From the NCBI RefSeq assembly GCF_037975245.1, contig NC_092562.1, positions 21,655,054 to 21,719,053 on the forward strand: a stretch of 64,000 nt of DNA. The letters are read 5' to 3'. How positions within the stretch are numbered: position 1 is the stretch's first letter; each line of letters starts with the position of its first letter. This DNA comes from Apostichopus japonicus. Lineage: Eukaryota > Echinodermata > Holothuroidea > Aspidochirotida > Stichopodidae. The notes below the pieces were generated by a model. That model did no database searches. It was not told where the DNA came from and worked only from the letters and a program-made list of their open reading frames with translations. Of this stretch, positions 26,801-35,800 are shown piece after piece. The position numbers were made by a program, and so were the translations under genes.

Positions 26801-29800
26801 GCCTACACCCTTGGTAGATTTACTTCATCAAGACAATCTTCCACCCTTCAAGATACAAGAAGTAAATTACTCTTGAAAATGATCAGATTCGACTCAGCCT
26901 ACACCCTTGGTAGATTTACTTCATCAAGACAATCTTCTACCCTTCAAGATACAAGAAGTAAATTACTCTTGAAAATGATCAGATTCGACTCAGCCTACAC
27001 CCTTGGTAGATTTACTTCATCAAGACAATCTTCTACCCTTCAAGATACAAGAAGTAAATTACTCTTGAAAATGATCAGATTCGACTCAGCCTACACCCTT
27101 TGTAGATTTAATTCATCAAGACAATCTTCCAACCCTTCAAGATACAAGAAGTAAATTACTCTTGAAAATGATCAGATTCAAGTCAGCCTACACCCTTTGT
27201 AGATTTAATTCATCAAGACAATCTTCCAACCCTTCAAGATACAAGAAGTAAATTACTCTTGAAAATGATCAGATTCAAGTCAGCCTACACCCTTTGTAGA
27301 TTTAATTCATCAAGACAATCTTCCAACCCTTCAAGATACAAGAAGTAAATTACTCTTGAAAATGATCAGATTCGACTCAGCCTACACCCTTTGTAGATTT
27401 AATTCATCAAGACAATCTTCTACCCTTCGAGATACAAGAAGTAAATTACTCTTGAAAATGATCAGATTCAACTCAGCCTTCACCTTTGTAGATTTACTTC
27501 ATCAAGACAATCTTCCACCCTTCGAGATACAAGAAGAAAATTACTCTTGAAAATGATCAGATTCAACTCAGCCTACACCCTTGGTAGATTTAATTCATCA
27601 AGACAATCTTCCAACCCTTCAAGATACAAGAAGTAAATTACTCTTGAAAATGATCAGATTCAACTCAGCCTACACCCTTTGTAGATTTAATTCATCAAGA
27701 CAATCTTCTACCCTTCGAGATACAAGAAGTAAATTACTCTTGAAAATGATCAGATTCGACTCAGCCTACACCTTTGTAGATTTACTTCATCAAGACAATC
27801 TTCTAACCCTTCAAGATACAAGAAGTAAATTACTCTTGAAAATGATCAGATTCAACTCAGCCTACACCTTTGTAGATTTACTTCATCAAGACAATCTTCC
27901 AACCCTTCGAGATACAAGAAGAAAATTACTCTTGAAAATGATCAGATTCAACTCAGCCTACACCTTTGTAGATTTACTTCATCAAGACAGTCATCCGACC
28001 ATTCGAGATACAAGAAGTAAATTACTCTTGAAAAATGATCAGATTCAACTCAGCCTACACCCTTTGCAGATTTACTTCATCAAGACAATCTTCCAACCCT
28101 TCAAGATAAATTTCTCTTGAAAATGATCAGATTCAACTCAGCCTACCTACACCTTTGTAGAGTTACTTCCTGAATAAAATGACACAAACAGACAGCATCT
28201 TAACATGAACAAATTGCTAATGCCAAATACAGCATAAAAAATTTGCAAAACTAAATGGAAAAAGTAGAAGTAACTTCCAAGTAGAACGTTGAAATTTATG
28301 TTGTATTTATATCCATCCTTAATTCTCTTCATGAGGATCACAAAAACTAATCATTTTTCATGAGATGTAAACCGACTATTGTGTGAAAAATAGTGCGGTG
28401 TGGGTAATATAGCATAGTACTCGGTCAAAAGATGGAATTTAAACTTCCTGACAGAAGATGTGTTTAACAAAGCTACCTAGAGAATAAATTTACATGTAGG
28501 GCAAACTGAGTAGCTTGTAACCTCAACATAAAAAACATGTGGCAATCAACCTGAAAGCTAAACCTCCTTTGGTTTATTTCCCCTCAAGTTGGAAGAGACT
28601 TTCCTTTGGGCCAAAACTTGTTGATTGCTCCTAAATGAAAAAAACAAGCCACCTTGCTATAGCCAGCCATTGATGGAACTCAACCTGTTCCAGGGAATAA
28701 TTTAAGTCTTCAAATTTTGTGTAGCATTTTTGAAGGCACTGAACTTTGTCTTTTATAAAAACTATGGTGCCTGTCTAGCAACAACTGCTATACATCTGTG
28801 GACTTGTATAGCAACTTCACCACTTTTTGTAGCAATTTGCGATGATTCGATGCTGAATTAATTAGTCACCGTGTGCCATAAATTGTATTGCTTCTAAAGC
28901 CTGCAGCTTTCATAAAATTCAACCATATATCGTCTGACATTCTGTATGGTACTACCACAACCATCTTTTGACTAAGTGGTCGAACTGGGCTCGTATTTGG
29001 ATGTTTACCTCTGGGACTGCTTGAAGGAGAGCCTTTATCTGCAGCTGGCCCCAGAACGGAGATCTGAATAACCAGCCCTGCATCAGCCAAACAGCTTTAG
29101 AGTCGTACATGGTCATTCCTTTGAAGACACCCGCGCTGACATTTCTCAGGTAGGAGGGGTCACTAGAAATATGGAAATTAAATTGGTTAATTGGTAGACA
29201 AGCTTAAACCTCTCCAATCACAACCCCGAGGTGATTGGATATTATCATTGCTTGTTACAGTCTTGTGACATTACAAACTAAAATTAATTACTTGAAAATA
29301 ACTCATTATTTATTGGGGAAAAAATAATATATACACTCCTAAAGTGTGAAGTTTATGAAAGATTTGACTAGTTTGAAGCAGACCTTTAGGTAATGTTTGA
29401 TACTTTAGTACAACTACTAAACCTTTAGATACATTTTTTTATGTAACTACTTACAATTATTTATCCAAAATACCCTCTTTCTCAACTCAACCCTCCCCCC
29501 CCACACCTTTTCTTCTAAGCCCAATGTCTCAAAATTATTGAGATATCTTACCTTGATACAGGAGTCATCTCATTAAAGGTATCAGCATTATAGATATGAT
29601 CCAGATCGCCATACTCTTCCTCTTGCTAACATACAAAAACAGAAGAAACCAATAAAATTTACACCCAACTACTTGTTTTTGCTGATGGGGTGAAACAGTT
29701 CAGTTATTAAAGGAAGCATCGTACCATGCTCCAAGTGTCAAAGGAACTCATCAAATGAGGTTACATGGACCATTCACTACTAGAGAATGGGGGAGGGGAG

Positions 29801-32800
29801 GGGGAGGAGGAGGGATGTTGTTCACAGCCACAGCTGCATTCAGCTGGATATTATGTGTTAGCAAGCAGAGTGCCAGACATTAAAATGTTAAGTTTACTTA
29901 CAAATGCCTAATAATCCTAGACTTATCTTGGAAAATATACAAAAACTGGATAATACACATGATATAATACACCTGAAGTAATACATGGTATAATCTTGCA
30001 GAAAGACAGTACAAGACTGCTAAATTGCCTGCTTAAAATTGCCTCTTGGTGTACCTAACAAAAGTAATGTTCAAGGATAGGCCCCAAATCAGCCTGCCAC
30101 CTATCTCCTCCCACTGTTTGGAAAGTTACTGTGTCACTCCCACATATCACAATGTAAAGCTGGCATGGCTCACAAATTCACAGGATGACACAATAATACA
30201 CAAAGATTATAAAAATCGTTTGGGCTGCATTCCTCATGTATGTACCCTTTACAACGATGGGCATGAAAACCCAAACAACCAGAAAGCTTTCAATAATACA
30301 CAATGATTATAATAAACATTTGGGATGCATACCTAATGTACGTACCGTTTAGAGAAAGATAGGTGATGGGCACAAAAACTCAAACAACTTATAATCCATT
30401 CTCAAACCCAGTACCCCTTAGACTGAGACTGAGACTGTAACCATGTGATCTCGACAGGGAATTGATACTACACAGGACCAAGACTTACATATACACCACA
30501 ATAGATTTATATTGTAACATGTGGAAACAGCAACTACGAAATTTCTATAAAAGCCTATCCGTCTAATAATCTACCTGAAAGAACATTGTGTTATATAATA
30601 TACAATTAACTAATTAGCATGCTTTACCATTTTAATAAATGCTGCTCCAACCGTCTTGAATAGAGGATCCGTGGGGTCCAGGAAATACGTGCTGGAAGAG
30701 AAAACAACAGAAAACCATGACGACATACATTCCTGGTCTCACAATTAAAAGTGACAATAAAGAGGAACCACTCTCGAAGAACAATTCTGTTATTTGTCAG
30801 AATGGACAAATATTACAACAAAACATGAAAAACTTCTCGGTGTCACACATTAAGAAGGAGAATTAAAACACCATCAATCAGGCAAGACCAGCGTTTAATA
30901 CCTAACCTTTTCTGCTACTCGAACCCCTATGCAGCTGAATAAAACCCTTGTGCACCCACTTCACTAGCTGTGGATGAATGGTTTGTGCATCAAGTTGTTG
31001 GTTATACCTATGGCTTTGTTTCCCATTCAGTGCTGTCTCACCCCCCACCCCCCCCCCTCAGAGGGTTAAGGGTTTAAGAACCACTGGGCTAGACTAATAA
31101 ACAACAATAAAATTAATGTCATGTCAGTAAATTATGAGGCAATGCTTTATAGTCAACATATACAAACAACAAGCACACACTCTTTGGCTTATGGCCCTAT
31201 ACCCTTAAAATATTTGCATAGAGGAGCAGAGGAAAGTAACCACTTTAAAACAGAGGAATTCAAGGTGATAAGGTCTTGTTTACTGTTTGGTCAGAATATT
31301 TTAGTGACACAGAGCAGCCGATAAGATTGTTTTCCATTTTAGTTTTTGGTCGAATGAAATCAAGAAACCTTGTACATGTTAAATTCCCAGATATGTTTTC
31401 AAAAATGATAAGATATGTCTCAGAAATCATCACACAAGTTTATTTTTTTTGTAACTTACCAGCTAAGATTGCAAGTAAAGTGGCCCCAGGGTGATAACTG
31501 GCTGACATGTGCATTTGGAAACACTCTGTAGAAGTAAAAATGAAAAACGACATCAAAAAGACAGGAAAATATGTTAAGTATATAACAACAGTGCTCAGTA
31601 AATAAGATCCTTTAACTCACAAGTGGTGCAAACCATGGCCTGCAAATTCACTGCAGCCCCTACAAGGTTTCAAATCTCTGTTATTGCGACCTGCAGCATG
31701 TTATGGCAAAAGGAAATCAGTTTAGTGAGTGTGTATCTAGCTGCCAAGGTCCTGCTTCTGACAGGTTTTGTCAACATAACAGATGAACGATGTGCCTCTA
31801 AAAGCTTCTGATCTTTTACTCCACCATATAATGTGAGATTCTCATTTCACAAGAGTTAGGTATATTCCCCAAGTGATTTGGCCTGCGAATTGGGTACAAC
31901 ATTTCTATGTTGCCCGCGAGATCTTTTTAATGCCCATCCCTGCTTTTAAGCGATTCAATATTAGTTCTAGATACTGTATATGCTACAAAGTAAAAAATGG
32001 TAACCTAAAGTCAAACTTTGGCAAGGTGTTCTTCTAATATGACACTTTCAAATACCACTCTAAGATATTTTATCACCTAGTTTGGTCAAACGTCCCTAAA
32101 GAAGTCAGAAAAATACATATCCAAATACCACTCTCGGATATTCCAATCCCGTAATTTGGTCAAAACATTCCTAAAGAAGTTAGAAAAATTCCCGATGGTG
32201 ACAAACTCATGGACATGGACCCTGTTGCAAAGGATATTTAAATAATCCAAAGATGCAGCAAATTTATTAATTTCATTTGGGGGGTGGGAGTGGGGTAAGG
32301 GGTTGGGTAAGCCGAGTCTTAAAACACAAGATATGAAAGAATGAATGGCAGACCGTTTGAATCCTCCTGGGACATGACCAGCGAATCCAGGAAGGACAGG
32401 AATCATTCCAAAAGATTTCATTCGGCGCAGAATCTGTTTCTGAAGAGCCAAGTCAGAATCAAGCCAAGACTGAGGGAGGGGACCTCCCCAGGACCTGATA
32501 TTACCCATTCTTGCCCTGTATACGAGAATAAACAATGGAAAGAAGGAAAAAAAAACTAAATATATATCATTCTGAGTTTCTGAGTCAACATCAAAGCATG
32601 GAAATTGCAAGTTTGATCTCAAAAGGAGCCATTAAAACATTTTAAAGGACATAATCTATAAAACTGTAATACAATACTGTTACAAAAACCTAACCTGTAC
32701 TAAATTTTTGTCTTTCTTGAAAGAATATGATGACTTAAAGTCACTCTTGAATATTCATGATCCTCATAATACAGTAAACCTTAGTTTATTCGGACCTCTC

Positions 32801-35800
32801 TCTTCCTGATCTTATATTATCTCAATCTAATATCGCACCATCCAGTACTGTATAATAATGCACATCAATCGTCACTAAGGCATTGTGTTAAAAGTCTGAG
32901 GCTGAGGGGGCTGCAGCATCACTGCAGCTATTCTGTGCAGGACATAATCCTTTATGCTCTTCAGGCTTCACACAATATGCCCTGCTGCTGGTCTGCAGAA
33001 ATAATTTTTATTGCTTGACATCTAGAATCAGCCTAGCTGAAGCTTTCCTTTTTGACACAGTGACTAATCAAATTGTACAATGATTGACATTCTCCTAACT
33101 TTACAGCACAAAATGGCACAGAGTAAATGCTGACACACTTTAGAGTGCTGTATATTTACACTTTGTGAAACACACTGTTTTTTATGCAAGGCCCATTAAA
33201 ATAACAAAGTATCCTCTAGTATAGGAATCTAGAGTATCCAGATATCTCTCTTCTCAACATTTCTACTACATCCAGGTTTTTACCATTTTACCATACATTT
33301 ACCATAGGTTTACCATAGGTTTACCATAGGTTTACCATACCATACGTTCTGACACACTCAAGTATGCTATGCATTCAATCAATTAAAAAGTATTGCCAAC
33401 TCTGAATTACAGATTTTTGTCTAATCTGTCAAACTTTTGATAGTTTCAATACAACACTACATCTTAAATAGTCCTTCTTTGACTAATGAAGCCCAAAATG
33501 CTAATTAATTACTGTTCCCTGATTTATTAGTTGGAGATGTGAACAGCTATCATACCAGGCAAGAAATGCAGGACCTCCAAAGTGTTTGTCCAAATCCTCC
33601 TGAGTAAGCCCCATCTTGAGGTAGACCTTCTGCCAAATAGCTTCTTGACCATTGAATGCTAGTGGTAAATTGAAACCATTCAGGGCCATCCAATCAATCT
33701 CCTGTTCCCAGCGAGTCCAGTTCCACCAGGTGAACGAATAGCTGGCTGTACAGACGTTCTGATAGTACCTGAATCTGTGTTTGATAACCCAATATTTGAA
33801 GGAATCAATGGCTGCCAGATTATGTGACACTATAGTCACAGGAAGGCAAACAATTTTGTCAGAGAACTGGTAGAACAGCCTTAAGGGGAAGGAGAGATTC
33901 GTTCACAAGTTACCTGCCATCCACAACAACGAGCTAACCACCTCCCCCCCCCCCGCCCTCCCCAACTTCACCTATTCTTAGCGAAAATTGTAATACCAAC
34001 ATTAGGAACAGTGTTCAATACTGATACAGAAGGATTGGTTCAAAAGTAAAAACATAAAAGCTAAGTAAATGTATTAATAAGTCATAAAAATAACTACAAA
34101 TTCCTCCCTCTCCTCCCAAATGAAACCATGTTGTTACATATCCCAGCTTGCAGTGCAATAAATCAGTGGCGGCGGAACCGGGGGGGCTTGGGGGGGCTCA
34201 GCCCCCCCAATGAAAAAGTTGAGGGGGCAAATGCATGATAAGCCCCCCCAATATTTACCAAGGCTCCGAAACGTGCATCTGCCCATTTTTCAATGCATAC
34301 TTGTCGATCTGTCCGATGCACACGTATACTATATAGGTGTAATAATTTTAGTAATTGCTGGGGGACCCTGGTCCCTCGGCCCGTCCCCTGGCTATAGACC
34401 ACATTGTCACCCCAACCGCGTCTTCACACCCCGTGAAAAGTGGAAGCAGTGAGTGTGAGTACCGGTAAGCGTAACACAACTTCGTCTTAGGCCAATGACT
34501 TGCCTCATTTCAGCCAGTTCTCCAACATCCCCTTACTTAGTGGCGGAGCGTCCATATATACAGTCAGGGGCGGATTCCCCCCCCCCCCTCCTGACGGACT
34601 CAAATGGACTGCTGGCGCCCTTTTCAGCTTTTCACTACTTTTAACTTATTCGCGATTATTGACTATTTTATTGCGCTCTCATATACCTATTGACATTTGT
34701 CATATTCTGTTGGTGTAATTTTCCGACAAAATGGCGACGACACCTATTTATTCTCCGTTTATCTGCAAATTAGCAAGGCCCGGAAAGGGTCATTTCCTGC
34801 AATCTAGGGAGTAACTTATACTCAAAAAATTTCTGTACGCTCCGCGCCAACCTGTGGTGGCGCTCCGCTTAGATAGTGTCGAAAGCGCCCATACAGACCA
34901 TTCTTGCCCCCCCCCGACCAATTCCCCTAGCTCCGCCACTGCCCTTGCTACACTCAAAAACGTCTTTGCGAGTACACTACGAGTAATAGCTACTCTCTTA
35001 AAACACCATCGAATATACAAGTTACAATGTTTTTACAGACTTTTACGTGCAATCTGAGAAATTGCAGGCTTGAGACCCATATTTTAGGGCTAGGTATTCA
35101 CAGCATAAAACACTCGGGAAGTGCCGTTTCCGGCCATCTGGGGGTTTGAAAAAAACCCAAAATTTTCTTGTACGCTCCGCGCCAACCAATGGTGGCGCTC
35201 CGCTTAGATAGTCTCCACACATTAGCCCCCCCAATAATTTTTCCGTTCCGCCACGCCTGCAATAAATAGTAGAAACAGAAGCACTATATGTGAATGTGAC
35301 ACTAGTCTGTAACACAAGGGTCGCAAGAAACAAAGGGCAAATTATTGCCAGAACTTCTGCTAGTAAAAACCTTCCTCCACACGTTACCTTTGAGGACTTG
35401 TGACGTTAACCTGACCAGATTTGATGACAGGAAGCTTGCCAGGATCTGGAAGATGTATTCGATTCCCTGACCATGAAATGTGCCCTCCGAATAAGTCGGT
35501 CAAGACATAGTAAAAGCCACGTGCTGCAGCTACTCCGGTATTAGCTTTGATGGAGATCGTTGAGCCATTTGAAGTTACCTTTTAGTATCAAACATGAATA
35601 TTCATTAGTATAACAATCCCCTCCTTAAAAGGTGTGAAGACTCGCCCACAAAGAAACATTTTATGCCGGTAATCTGATCTAGTTTCGAATGAGGTGTAAC
35701 AGAAGTGTTAGACACCACCATCGATACGAGAAAATACACACGCAGCTTGCTACCGTAGGTAATTAGACACTAATGTACAGTCAGTACATACAGCTGCGGT

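Noticed and set aside
26617-28120. Plus-strand repetitive protein frames (up to 179 codons)
   Set aside because: They are antisense to NAGLU intron 9 and stay open only because the repeat unit is a multiple of three. No start context, splice structure or non-repeat domain supports them.
26540-28165. CRISPR-like array
   Set aside because: Units are contiguous direct repeats of 95-97 bp with no unique spacers, in an intron of an animal gene. It is a minisatellite.
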